DNA of 64,000 nucleotides from contig NZ_MARB01000001.1 of NCBI RefSeq assembly GCF_001715975.1, positions 233,910 to 297,909 of the forward strand, written 5' to 3'. Positions 37,680 to 45,633 of the stretch are shown piece by piece. A program made the translations under genes and the position numbers. The notes below the pieces were generated by a model. The model was given only the letters and a program-made list of their open reading frames with translations. It was not told where the DNA came from and made no database searches. Numbering within the stretch: the stretch's first letter is position 1; each line of letters starts with the position of its first letter. The DNA comes from Candidatus Thiodiazotropha endolucinida. Lineage in GTDB: Bacteria > Pseudomonadota > Gammaproteobacteria > Chromatiales > Chromatiaceae.

Positions 37680-39629
37680 ATGCATAATGTACTTTTACGA
37701 TCCATATGGCTTGCCGCCGTCCTGATTTCGTCGGCGTCGGCTGATCTGTTATCCGATTCGGCGCCGGGCTATGGTGAGTTGGGTTACACGCTGCCGGCGA
37801 TCGGCAGTTATTCCCTGCCGGCTCTGGGTGAGGCAGGGAATGGTACTGTGCTCAACGGTGACGGGAAACAGCAGAGTCTCCACGACCTCTTCAATGATCG
37901 TTATGCCCTACTGGCGTTTATCTACAGTACTTGCAGCGACGTTAACGGATGCCCGCTCTCTTCCCATGTCTTCTATAAGATCAAATCGGCGATGAAGCGG
38001 GATGCGGAGTTGGCCGACAGACTGAAGCTGATCAGTCTGAGTTTCGATCCTGAAGTCGACACGCCGGAGGTGATGAAACTCTATGCCAACAATTTCCGTT
38101 ATGCCGGGAGTGCGGGGGAGTGGCAGTTCATCACAACCGCTTCGCATCAGGCACTGCAACCCATACTGCAATCCTACAATCAGGTGATTCAGCGGGAGGT
38201 CGACAGCAGCGGAAAGGCCAGTGTGGGCTACAGCCATGTGCTGCGGGTCTTTCTCATCGATCCGCAAAAGCGTATACGCAATATCTACAGTGTCGATTTT
38301 CTCCATCACGATCTGATCATCAACGATGTGAAGACACTGCTGATGCAGGCACAGAATCAGGGTCGGTTGTTGAAGGCTGCCCTCAGCCTTCCTGAGTCTT
38401 CAAAATTATCCAAACCGGGGGATGATAAGCAGGGGTACGAACAGGAGAGCTATGTTACTCGATCTCTCGATCTGGAGTTGAGACAGGGTCAGGCGGCAGA
38501 TCTGATATCGTTTATCGAGAAGCCACCTCTGGGGCTGCCCCCGGTGCCGGTGCCCGGAAACAATCCCATCAGCCGGGAAAAGATCGAGCTCGGCAGAAAG
38601 CTCTTCTATGACCGCAGGCTCTCGCTCAACGACACCTTCTCTTGTGCCATGTGCCATGTCCCTGAGCAGGGATTCACCAGCAACGAACTGGCCATGGCGG
38701 TGGGCATAGAGGGGCGCAGCGTGCGGCGCAACTCGCCTACCATCTACAATTCGGCCTATGCGGCCCTGCTGTTTCACGATGGGCGCGAGCAGACGCTGGA
38801 ACAACAGGTCTGGGGCCCGTTGCTGGCCAGGAACGAGATGGCCAATCCATCGATCGGCTATGTTCTGGAGAAGATCCGCAAGATCGACGACTATGAGGGT
38901 AGCTTCGAGGCTGCTTTCGATGGCAGGGGAGTGAGTATGGAGACGCTCGGCATGGCCATCGCCAGTTATGAACGCGCCCTTGTTTCCGGTAGCTCACCCT
39001 TCGATCATTGGTACTATGGGGACGATAAACAGGCACTCCCCGCTTCAGCGCAGCGGGGTTTTGAGCTGTTTGTCGGCAAGGCAGGATGCGTGGCTTGCCA
39101 CCACATAGGCGACAAACATGCCCTTTTCAGTGACAACGCATTGCACAACACCGGCATAGGTTACAGGGAGTCGATGGGTATAGTGCCCGAGACGCAGCCG
39201 GTGACGGTGGCGCCGGGAGTGACCCTGCAGATCGATCGATCTGTCATCGAGCAGGTGGGCGAACCGGCCCCCACTGACGTGGGCCTCTATGAGGTGACGC
39301 AAAATCCCAACGACCGCTGGAAGTACAAGACACCCAGTCTGCGCAACGTAGCGCTCACGGCACCATACATGCATAACGGTTCCTTCAGTACCCTGCGTGA
39401 AGTCGTTGAGTTTTACGACAACGGGGGCGTCGCAAACGAGTTGCTCGATCCCTTGATCAGGCCGTTGGGATTAAATGAATCTGAGAAACAGGATCTGGTC
39501 ACCTTTATGCAATCCCTCACCGGCGGCAATGTGGACACCCTGGTGGCCGATGCCTTTGCCGCGCCTGTAGGTGATGTGGGAAAGGGTGACCCAAGCTGGG
39601 TGCATGGAACGGATGTAGAGGTGCGCTGA
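37680..39629 (+). CDS. SCO-like domain fused to MauG-type dihaem cytochrome c peroxidase
   Basis: 649 residues: signal peptide (1-21, SSASA), an SCO1/SenC thioredoxin-fold domain (about 25-225) and a bacterial cytochrome c peroxidase/MauG domain (about 285-620) with haem motifs C322-AMCH and C470-VACHH. In the SCO part the copper cysteines are C85 and C91, spaced CX5C (STCSDVNGCP) rather than the usual CX3C, with the conserved His in YSHVLRVFLID. MauG-type proteins make protein-derived cofactors or remove peroxide; mtoX operons encode SCO and MauG genes, usually separately to my knowledge. The fusion suggests one factor delivering copper and oxidising MtoX during maturation, or removing its H2O2. 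Ends right at the next ATG. Confidence 0.9.
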   Translation: MHNVLLRSIWLAAVLISSASADLLSDSAPGYGELGYTLPAIGSYSLPALGEAGNGTVLNGDGKQQSLHDLFNDRYALLAFIYSTCSDVNGCPLSSHVFYKIKSAMKRDAELADRLKLISLSFDPEVDTPEVMKLYANNFRYAGSAGEWQFITTASHQALQPILQSYNQVIQREVDSSGKASVGYSHVLRVFLIDPQKRIRNIYSVDFLHHDLIINDVKTLLMQAQNQGRLLKAALSLPESSKLSKPGDDKQGYEQESYVTRSLDLELRQGQAADLISFIEKPPLGLPPVPVPGNNPISREKIELGRKLFYDRRLSLNDTFSCAMCHVPEQGFTSNELAMAVGIEGRSVRRNSPTIYNSAYAALLFHDGREQTLEQQVWGPLLARNEMANPSIGYVLEKIRKIDDYEGSFEAAFDGRGVSMETLGMAIASYERALVSGSSPFDHWYYGDDKQALPASAQRGFELFVGKAGCVACHHIGDKHALFSDNALHNTGIGYRESMGIVPETQPVTVAPGVTLQIDRSVIEQVGEPAPTDVGLYEVTQNPNDRWKYKTPSLRNVALTAPYMHNGSFSTLREVVEFYDNGGVANELLDPLIRPLGLNESEKQDLVTFMQSLTGGNVDTLVADAFAAPVGDVGKGDPSWVHGTDVEVR

Positions 39630-40196
39630 ATGGTGGTACCCGCTAAGCACGTGCTGTTTCTACTGATCTTCAGCGCACTCTCGATCACGGTGACCTGGGC
39701 CAATACCGAGGAGCTGGGTGGCGAATTCAGCCTGACCGATCATAACAACAATCCCTTTGAACTGCGTCAGCTTCAGGGCAAGCTGGTACTACTCTTTTTC
39801 GGCTACACCTACTGCCCCGATATCTGCCCCACCGAGCTGGCGAATGTGGCTGCGGTACTCAATGAGCTGGATGATCAGGGGGATCGGGTGCAGGGGTTGT
39901 TTGTATCCCTCGATCCCGGGCGCGACTCCCCCGAAGTGATGCGGGACTATGTCCACTATTTCAATAAAGGGTTGGTCGGGCTGACCGGGAGCGAGGACGA
40001 AGTGGCGCAGGTGGCCCGGCAATACCGTGTCAATTACAAAAGGCACGAAAGAGAGGATGGCGGCTATAGCATCGACCATTCGGCCAACCTCTACCTGATT
40101 GACGGCAAAGGAAAGCTCACCGCAGTAGTGCCCTACGGTATGCCGCCGAAGCATATTCTCGATCTGGTACGAGGGTTATTGGCTGAAAGTGGCTGA
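39630..40196 (+). CDS. SCO1/SenC-type copper chaperone
   Basis: 188 residues: signal peptide or anchor (about 5-25), then a thioredoxin fold with the standard copper motif FFGYTYCPDICPTEL (CX3C) and the distal His in YSIDHSANLYLID. SCO proteins deliver copper in the periplasm. The start codon follows the previous stop directly. It likely supplies copper to MtoX, as proposed for SCO genes near mtoX. It differs from the SCO half of the upstream fusion, which has a wider Cys spacing. Confidence 0.92.
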   Translation: MVVPAKHVLFLLIFSALSITVTWANTEELGGEFSLTDHNNNPFELRQLQGKLVLLFFGYTYCPDICPTELANVAAVLNELDDQGDRVQGLFVSLDPGRDSPEVMRDYVHYFNKGLVGLTGSEDEVAQVARQYRVNYKRHEREDGGYSIDHSANLYLIDGKGKLTAVVPYGMPPKHILDLVRGLLAESG

Positions 40197-40884
40197 TATG
40201 ATTCACCAAGCCAGAAAAATGCTGGGTGAAATGGTTGACAGAAATGAACATTCATTCAATTCTCTGTCCCGGTTCGACCATACGGGTTGGACGGTCGATG
40301 GCTGTGGGCAAGCTGCACAGGTTACGAGTCCTTTCAGCTACCTCGGGCACAGTCTGACCGGTTTAACCTGGTCGATCCTGTTGTTTGCATTATTCATGTC
40401 AGTTGCATTGAAGGCATCGGCCGCTGAGGGCCTGCTTGCTGCAGTCAGGCCGCAACCCGCGCCCACTTTCCGCCTGCAGGATCTGGAAGGGAGAAACCAT
40501 CAACTTCTTGATTACAGGGGCAGGGTGTTGATAGTTAATTTCTGGGCCAGCTGGTGTGTGCCCTGCCGTCGTGAACTGCCGTCGATGAACCGGGCCTGGA
40601 CAGCGTTGAGGCCCAAAGGGATTGCCATGCTGGCGATCAACCTGGGGGACGATGCGGAGGCGGTCAAGGAATTCCTCTATGACTTCCCCATCGATTTTCC
40701 CGTGTTGCTGGATCACCGGGGACGGATCAGCCAGCGCTGGCAGGTTCGGGGACTGCCGACGACCTTGGTGCTGAATCAGCGAGGTGAAATCGTCTACCGG
40801 GCGGTCGGCGAGCGGGAGTGGGACGATGCAGTACTGCTGCATCAGCTGCAGACCCTACAGCCGGAATCAAGAAAGCTTGACTGA
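40189..40884 (+). CDS. TlpA-like thiol-disulfide oxidoreductase with unusual N-terminal extension
   Basis: 231 residues if translation begins at GTG 40189 (ATG 40198 is an alternative), overlapping the SCO gene. Residues 1-55 are polar and unlike a signal sequence; a membrane helix follows (about 58-80, WSILLFALFMSVALKASA), then a TlpA/ResA thioredoxin domain with WCVPC in NFWASWCVPCRREL. It would keep periplasmic thiols, for example SCO cysteines, reduced. A promoter-like site with a TetR operator-like palindrome lies inside the first 25 codons (40235-40263). The true start could thus lie further downstream, but no good start codon with a ribosome site is visible before the helix. Confidence 0.85.
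   Translation: MADMIHQARKMLGEMVDRNEHSFNSLSRFDHTGWTVDGCGQAAQVTSPFSYLGHSLTGLTWSILLFALFMSVALKASAAEGLLAAVRPQPAPTFRLQDLEGRNHQLLDYRGRVLIVNFWASWCVPCRRELPSMNRAWTALRPKGIAMLAINLGDDAEAVKEFLYDFPIDFPVLLDHRGRISQRWQVRGLPTTLVLNQRGEIVYRAVGEREWDDAVLLHQLQTLQPESRKLD
40235..40263 (+). promoter_or_regulatory. Second TetR-type operator within a promoter-like element
   Basis: TTGACA (40235-40240), 17-bp spacer, AATTCT (40258-40263). The spacer carries AATGAACATTCATT, matching the 35957 palindrome core AATGAATATTCATT except at one base, and it is in the same register relative to TTGACA. The -10 is weak. Confidence 0.6.
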
Positions 40885-40951
40885 TTTTTTGTGGACTCCA
40901 GTCTGTGGCTGAATGGTGTCAGAGTTCAATTTGATCAAATCACAGGTGCAT

Positions 40952-41470
40952 ATGATGATAGATAAGTCGGTACAAAAAAGAGGGTGGAGTGGTTTGCTGA
41001 TGGGTCTCCTACTGTTCAGCATGGGTTTAGCCAGCGCAGCGGATATGATCGATGACGCGGCGGCACTGAATGGTGTGAAGGAGACCCGCAGTGTTTTTCT
41101 CATCGACTTCACCAATCCGCGCAAGACCGCATTCTATCTCGAAATCATCCGCGGTACCCACGAGGGTCTGGTGAGACAGGGCGTAACGCCAAACATGGTT
41201 TTGGTCTTCATCGGTGAGACGGTGCGTTATCTTTCAACCGAACCTGACGACGTTCTAGCCATGGAATATGGCAAGCAGCTTGATTCCATTGCGGATAGTG
41301 CCAAGGCCCTGAAGGCAAAAGGGGTGCGAATGGAGGTCTGCGCCGTCGCCAACCGTGTCTTCGAGGTGGACAACGCTACCATTCTGCCGGAAATGGATGT
41401 GGTGGGGGATGGCTTCATCTCGCTCATCGGCTGGCAGACACAGGGACACAAGCTGGTGCCTATCTTTTAA
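40952..41470 (+). CDS. Periplasmic DsrE-like protein
   Basis: 172 residues from ATG 40952; a longer frame from 40913 adds 13 residues ahead of the signal peptide and seems less likely. Signal peptide WSGLLMGLLLFSMGLASA, then a DsrE/DsrF-like alpha/beta fold (FYLEIIRGTHEGLVRQG, MVLVFIGETVRYL, IADSAKALKAKGVRMEVCAVANRVF). The single Cys in the MEVCAVANRVF segment is at the position where the family carries its sulfur-binding Cys. It lies 67 nt after the thioredoxin gene. A role in handling sulfide or sulfane sulfur released by methanethiol oxidation is inference. Confidence 0.78.
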   Translation: MMIDKSVQKRGWSGLLMGLLLFSMGLASAADMIDDAAALNGVKETRSVFLIDFTNPRKTAFYLEIIRGTHEGLVRQGVTPNMVLVFIGETVRYLSTEPDDVLAMEYGKQLDSIADSAKALKAKGVRMEVCAVANRVFEVDNATILPEMDVVGDGFISLIGWQTQGHKLVPIF

Positions 41471-41508
41471 CCGGAAACTTCAGGTGACAAGGGTTAATGC
41501 TGCAATCG

Positions 41509-41524
41509 TTTTTTTTTTTTTTTT
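41509..41524. repeat. Homopolymer run of 16 T
   Basis: Sixteen T residues lie between two convergent genes (40952 gene on plus, lipoprotein gene on minus). No GC-rich stem directly precedes it, so it is not a standard terminator. The length is prone to miscounting and to slippage. Confidence 0.8.
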
Positions 41525-41539
41525 GTAGCAGCCCTTGAT

Positions 41540-42241
41540 TCAGCGCCGTAGAGATCTCAATTCGTAAACCACTTCGCCACCGGCAAACACATCATTCGAC
41601 AACGGCTCTTCCCGTAGCAACTTCACCAGGCCAACACCGGGTGCGTACCATTCGGTGGTGTTGATCAGTATCTCCTCGTATCCGCTGCGGGCGTCTGCGT
41701 AGAGGGTGAGATTTGCCTCGCCCTGAACCCGGATGCAGTTGTCGAAACGACCGGCAGGTACCACCACGGTTTCATCATCGCCCATGATCTGGAAGGTCAT
41801 CTTGAGATTCATTCCGCGGGTCAGACGCTCTTCATAGGGATAGACGCGACGCAGTACGAACGGATATGTGGGATTGCTCCATTGAGTACCGTTCCTGAGC
41901 GGATATTTGAGAACCCAGTGGGGTGAGTTATCGATAGCAGGTTTACTTTCGGTCAGGGTGCGTTTTGCGGTGCGGTAGATACCGCCGCTGTTCTCGGCGA
42001 TATAATAGCGGGTGCCGTCACTGGTTATGCGTACTGCATGGGGCCGACTGTTGATCGGCTCCTGCTCTCCCATGCGGATGGAAAAATCGGAGTGTCGGAT
42101 TGAGTCCCCGACGCTGGTGGTAACCAGATAGTCCCATTGCAGTCCCTCCTGCAAGGGAAAATAGCTCGAGCTGTCCAGCGATTGATTCGAGCAGGATTGA
42201 AGGGCCAGGACGAACAGGCCAAGAACGGGGATGTATCTCAT
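41540..42241 (-). CDS. Lipoprotein, last gene of the ExbB/ExbD-like operon
   Basis: 233 residues with a lipoprotein signal (LGLFVLALQSC, lipobox LQSC at Cys16). The mature part is beta-rich (LQEGLQWDYLVTTSVGDSI, GRFDNCIRVQGEANLTLYA, TEWYAPGVGLVKL), similar in feel to several outer-membrane-attached proteins annotated only as hypothetical. Start overlaps the preceding gene by 4 nt. It could be the outer-membrane or periplasmic partner of the energised channel encoded upstream. Confidence 0.75.
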   Translation of the reverse strand: MRYIPVLGLFVLALQSCSNQSLDSSSYFPLQEGLQWDYLVTTSVGDSIRHSDFSIRMGEQEPINSRPHAVRITSDGTRYYIAENSGGIYRTAKRTLTESKPAIDNSPHWVLKYPLRNGTQWSNPTYPFVLRRVYPYEERLTRGMNLKMTFQIMGDDETVVVPAGRFDNCIRVQGEANLTLYADARSGYEEILINTTEWYAPGVGLVKLLREEPLSNDVFAGGEVVYELRSLRR

Positions 42242-42753
42242 TTTTCCGGTAGCGCCGGATCGGGAAGGGAGTAGATTTCAATCCTCTCCCGCTGTTCACC
42301 CATACGGGTGAAGTCGAGTGGTTGTCCCGGTTTTTTGGTAACTGCGGCTCTTCTGCCAAGCTGAATAATGCCGTTGCGCATATTGCGCAGCGCTTCTTCC
42401 AGATCGGCGTGAAGTGCCTTACTGTACTCCAGCTTGTAGGCACGCGGATCATGCGCCGGCTCACCACTGCTGAGGTCGGTGGCCCAGATAGTGATGGTTC
42501 CGGGCGATCCTGTCGTTTTATCGGGTTCATCAACCACCGATGCATGCAGCAGAAACCGTTCCGGAACCTCAATCCATGCAGGCCAGCCCTGCACTGATTG
42601 CCATGCCTGATAACTGATGAAATAGAGTACCGTTGCAAATACAACGATAAACAGTCTTATCAGGGTGTGGAAACTGCTTGCAATCAGCGCCGCGGCCACC
42701 AGCGCGGCCAATGCCACGTAAGCGAGCAGTAGCAATAGTACCGATTCACTCAT
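42238..42753 (-). CDS. Membrane protein of the ExbB/ExbD-like operon, unknown family
   Basis: 171 residues with two adjacent membrane helices (about 3-26 and 30-52) and a soluble C-terminal domain of about 115 residues containing DLEEALRNMRNGIIQLGRRAAV. No family recognised. ATGA overlaps with both neighbours show tight co-translation, which argues for a stoichiometric complex with the channel proteins. Confidence 0.72.
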   Translation of the reverse strand: MSESVLLLLLAYVALAALVAAALIASSFHTLIRLFIVVFATVLYFISYQAWQSVQGWPAWIEVPERFLLHASVVDEPDKTTGSPGTITIWATDLSSGEPAHDPRAYKLEYSKALHADLEEALRNMRNGIIQLGRRAAVTKKPGQPLDFTRMGEQRERIEIYSLPDPALPEK

Positions 42754-43352
42754 ATCTTACCTACCTGGACAATCGATTTTTCAAGGGTGTTGATATTGCT
42801 GACTTGACCGTCAGTGCCGATAGTGAAGCGTATCGCCGTCTTCTCTTCGCCAACCCGTTCAAGTATCAGGGTTGCGTAGTGCAAAACTTTAAGCGCGGGA
42901 TTGACCTCAGCAAGATAGACGGTTACCGGAACAGGTTGCAGGGATTTGCTGTTGTAGTAGTGAATATTGATGACATACTCCCCAGGTGGACGGCCGCGTA
43001 TGGTCACTATCTCCTGGTTGAGGGGATTTATTATCGTTTTACCGTCAATCAGCAGCGTATCATTGGCCATGCCTCGGTCGTCTCTATCCAGGTGCATAAG
43101 ACTGGCCTGGGGATTCTTGAACCAGACCAGGTCACCGTTTGGCCCCTCAACCCAGGTGTCGATATCGTCCGGACTGTTATCGGTCCAGGTTACCGAGATC
43201 AGAAAGTCGGCCTTGGGATTGATGGTGCCGGTCTTGGCCGGCGGATTTAAAAACATCAAGGCGACAAGAAAAAGAAAGGTGAATGCAAGCAGTGCGTTGA
43301 ACAGCAGATCGGTGAATGGGTCCGCATCGAACTGACGGCTGTTGCGAAACAT
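42750..43352 (-). CDS. ExbD/TolR-like anchor with YfaP-like periplasmic domain
   Basis: 200 residues. The N-terminal helix PFTDLLFNALLAFTFLFL has the ExbD/TolR pattern P-x-x-D with D15 at the place of the proton-carrying Asp. In place of a normal ExbD periplasmic domain comes a DUF2135/YfaP-like beta domain (ISVTWTDNSPDDIDTWVEGP, MHLDRDDRG, PPGEYVINIHYYN), which in other proteins resembles a carbohydrate- or peptide-binding fold. It should pair with the ExbB-like protein encoded 10 nt upstream. The combination is unfamiliar to me. Confidence 0.8.
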   Translation of the reverse strand: MFRNSRQFDADPFTDLLFNALLAFTFLFLVALMFLNPPAKTGTINPKADFLISVTWTDNSPDDIDTWVEGPNGDLVWFKNPQASLMHLDRDDRGMANDTLLIDGKTIINPLNQEIVTIRGRPPGEYVINIHYYNSKSLQPVPVTVYLAEVNPALKVLHYATLILERVGEEKTAIRFTIGTDGQVSNINTLEKSIVQVGKI

Positions 43353-43362
43353 CGCTACTGAA

Positions 43363-44103
43363 TCACTGCTCCTTGTCAGCCACTTTGAGCAAGCGTGTTT
43401 CGCTGAACTCTACGGCCTCTGCCACCAGGCGATCGGCGGCTCGATCCAGCATCAGGTACTGCATCCCGAGCAACATGCTGCAGCTGAGTCCCATTAGGGT
43501 GGTGTTCAGAGCCACCCCCATGCCGGTCGTCATCCGTTGCAGAAGGCCCTGTATGTCGGACAGGTCAAATGATTTCAATTCAGCCACTGGCGCCAGCATC
43601 ATGACAAATCCGATCACAGTACCGAGCAGGCCGAGTTTTACGAGCAGTCCGCAGATGAACCAGCCAACTTCGTGCTGACCTCTCAAACGCTCTGCCATCA
43701 CCTGCGCCAGCAGGTGGCTGTCCTGGTTTGGTTGATGCACTTGCAACGAACCGCGCATTGCGGCTATCCCGGCAATAAACTGACCGGAGAGGGAATCCTT
43801 TACGGGTAGCTTGTTTTCTATCCACCAACGATTACTGCCCGGGCCGGGTGGATTCGCGGTTGTGAACTGAATGATCTGGTCGAGTGCACTGTTTTCATGC
43901 GATAAAAACAGTGCCCTTGTAGCGCAGTGAGTGGTCGCCAGCACAAACAACAGCAGGATGATCAGTGTGATGTGGCTGGGATCTGACAGTAAAGCGGATT
44001 GCAGCAGACCTTGATCCCAAAACAACCAACTGATGAACGACAAGATGCCGAATAACAGTAGCCATTGTAAAACTAAGGTATAGGGTGTTTTGGCATGTCG
44101 CAC
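43363..44103 (-). CDS. MotA/TolQ/ExbB-type proton channel protein
   Basis: 246 residues with four predicted membrane helices (about 10-29, 44-62, 147-171 and 192-220). The segment LLVKLGLLGTVIGFVMMLAPV followed by GMGVALNTTLMGLSCSMLLG is the MotA/TolQ/ExbB proton channel signature. GTG start with a weak ribosome site. It begins the four-gene operon reading toward 41540. Such channels use the proton gradient to drive work across the periplasm; neither TonB nor TolA is encoded here. Confidence 0.88.
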   Translation of the reverse strand: MRHAKTPYTLVLQWLLLFGILSFISWLFWDQGLLQSALLSDPSHITLIILLLFVLATTHCATRALFLSHENSALDQIIQFTTANPPGPGSNRWWIENKLPVKDSLSGQFIAGIAAMRGSLQVHQPNQDSHLLAQVMAERLRGQHEVGWFICGLLVKLGLLGTVIGFVMMLAPVAELKSFDLSDIQGLLQRMTTGMGVALNTTLMGLSCSMLLGMQYLMLDRAADRLVAEAVEFSETRLLKVADKEQ

Positions 44104-44438
44104 TTCAAGGTACCCGCTGTTGAATCGAATCCTGCTTCATGTTGTATAGATGAAAAGCATGCTCCGTGCCATTTCCCTCCATTGCACCCATGTCACTCAT
44201 CATCAATTGTCACATGGGTGTGGCTGATAAAGGTGTTCATATATTGAGCATTGTCGACATTTTTTGAACAATCGTCGTTGTGAGGCCTCGTTAGATATGG
44301 ATGTATTGCCGATGTTGGCTTTTCAGCCGATGCCTTGTATGTCGATGACTATAGAGAGCAGGCACAAATGTTGCTATTACTTAACTCATTCAAATTCATT
44401 AAATATCGGTGTCATACCAACCAGGGGAGATTCTAACA
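44104..44438. other. Divergent intergenic region
   Basis: 335 bp between the proton-channel operon (minus) and the dihaem cytochrome gene (plus). No sigma54-type motif and no clear operator was found; both promoters should lie here. The frame at 44264 is out of phase with the cytochrome and looks spurious. Confidence 0.45.
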
Positions 44439-45188
44439 ATGGCAAGGTTGAAGTTCTCTTTAGCCACACTATTTGCGGTCGTAGTGATTTTTCCGCTTTC
44501 TGCCGCGCATGCAAAGGATCAGCAAATGTTGGCTCTGGCCAATGCTTCAGGTTGTTTTATCTGTCACAAGATAGCGCCTGACGCAGCTAGCGATGAACTG
44601 CCGCTCGCGCCGAGTTATCAGGAGATCGCGTTACGCTACCGAGGTGACAAAGATGCTTTCAGCCGTTTACTGGATCGGGTGCTGCATGGCACGGTCTATC
44701 AGGATCAGGTATGGGAGGGTGAGATCGGGATGCGGTTCATGCCGCCGAATGTGAATGTCTCACGAGAAGATGCATCCTCGCTTGTTCACTGGATACTTAA
44801 GCTGGATATTGATCCACAGATGGCGAAGAGGCTTATGCATCACGACAGAATGCTTACTCTCTCCACCGTAAGCGGTTGTACGATCTGTCATCGAATGGAT
44901 CCTGTCAATGTGTCGCGTGTTATTCCACTCGCACCATCATTCAGGGAGGTGGCCGCGCACTACCAGGATCGACCGGGCAATAAGGACAGATTGCTGGAAT
45001 CAATACTGCAGGGCACCCAGGGTAACCAAAAAATATGGCAAAACGTCAATATGCTCTATATGCCACCGAATGTGGCCTTGAAAAGAGAGGATGGTGTCAA
45101 GCTGATAGAGTGGATACTCTCTCTCGATACCAAAGGGGTACCTAGGCAGATGGAGCCACCTGCGGGCATGGGTTCGTCAAGACAGTGA
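44439..45188 (+). CDS. Dihaem cytochrome c made of two duplicated domains
   Basis: 249 residues from ATG 44439 (GGGGAGA upstream). Signal peptide cut near AHA. Two haem motifs, C39-FICH and C147-TICH, are 108 residues apart, and the surrounding sequence is duplicated: LAPSYQEIALRY / LAPSFREVAAHY and RFMPPNV / LYMPPNV, the latter Met residues being likely axial ligands. It is therefore a tandem class I cytochrome c, periplasmic. Its partner is unknown; electron transfer from the nearby oxidation systems is possible. It appears monocistronic. Confidence 0.88.
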   Translation: MARLKFSLATLFAVVVIFPLSAAHAKDQQMLALANASGCFICHKIAPDAASDELPLAPSYQEIALRYRGDKDAFSRLLDRVLHGTVYQDQVWEGEIGMRFMPPNVNVSREDASSLVHWILKLDIDPQMAKRLMHHDRMLTLSTVSGCTICHRMDPVNVSRVIPLAPSFREVAAHYQDRPGNKDRLLESILQGTQGNQKIWQNVNMLYMPPNVALKREDGVKLIEWILSLDTKGVPRQMEPPAGMGSSRQ

Positions 45189-45531
45189 ACTGTTGTGCCA
45201 GACGCGCCATCCGAACGACTACTGTTGGATATGCTCGCAACGGCAGAAAAATCGATATTGATTTCCTGAGTGTACAGATTTCACGCGTTTCTGTTCAGAA
45301 ACTGCACATCTTAGGTGGGTGTTGCTTTGACGGTGTTTATGGATCAGGCGATAACCCAAGATTTATATATCTGTAATTTAGGCATTTATAGGTAAATCAC
45401 TGTAGAAATTATGGTTGGATGTTGCAGGAGTTTTGTTGGTATGTATCTTGAAAGTCGATCATTGTTGCCTCTGGTGGTATTCAGGGTGACACTTTCATAA
45501 ACCTCAAAAAGCAGATAGGAGTGAGAACAAC
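45189..45531. other. Intergenic region upstream of pqqA
   Basis: 343 bp. A 63-codon frame overlapping the cytochrome stop (45185-45376) has no ribosome site or recognisable content. Near 45437 the sequence TGGTATGTATCTTGAA resembles a -24/-12 element but has GA in place of the essential GC. Nothing else stands out. Confidence 0.4.
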
Positions 45532-45610
45532 GATGCAAAAATGGTCAAAACCGATGTTTCAAAACATGCGATTTGGATTCGAAATCAATCTGTATGTGAA
45601 AGTACGATAA
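45532..45610 (+). pseudogene. pqqA: pqqA, PQQ precursor peptide gene, interrupted by one extra base as given
   Basis: The segment reading WSKPMFQNMRFGFEINLYV (frame from 45542 to TAA 45610) aligns residue for residue with PqqA peptides: Trp-x-Lys-Pro near the start and the Glu-x3-Tyr pair (EINLY) that is cross-linked to make PQQ. The ribosome site GGAG and ATG 45532 precede it, but the A run at 45536-45541 has six A where five would join ATG-CAA-AAA to the Trp codon. As written, only an 18-aa version from ATG 45554 is in frame. A miscounted homopolymer is likeliest; I call it pseudogene only formally. A strong terminator follows, so it is a lone pqqA without pqqBCDE here. Confidence 0.8.
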
Positions 45611-45633
45611 CTTCGGTCTTGCGTAGAAGATGG

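Noticed and set aside
41505-41530. T16 run as a terminator of the DsrE-like gene
   Set aside because: No GC-rich stem lies directly before it, so only the homopolymer is reported.
44264-44581. 105-codon frame overlapping the dihaem cytochrome start
   Set aside because: Out of frame with a strongly supported cytochrome whose own ATG has a good ribosome site.
45185-45376. 63-codon frame overlapping the cytochrome stop
   Set aside because: GTG overlap is attractive, but the sequence has no signal, helix or motif and no following gene.
45437-45452. Possible sigma54 promoter before pqqA (TGGTATGTATCTTGAA)
   Set aside because: The essential -12 GC is GA and the -24 TGGC is TGGT, so the match is too weak.
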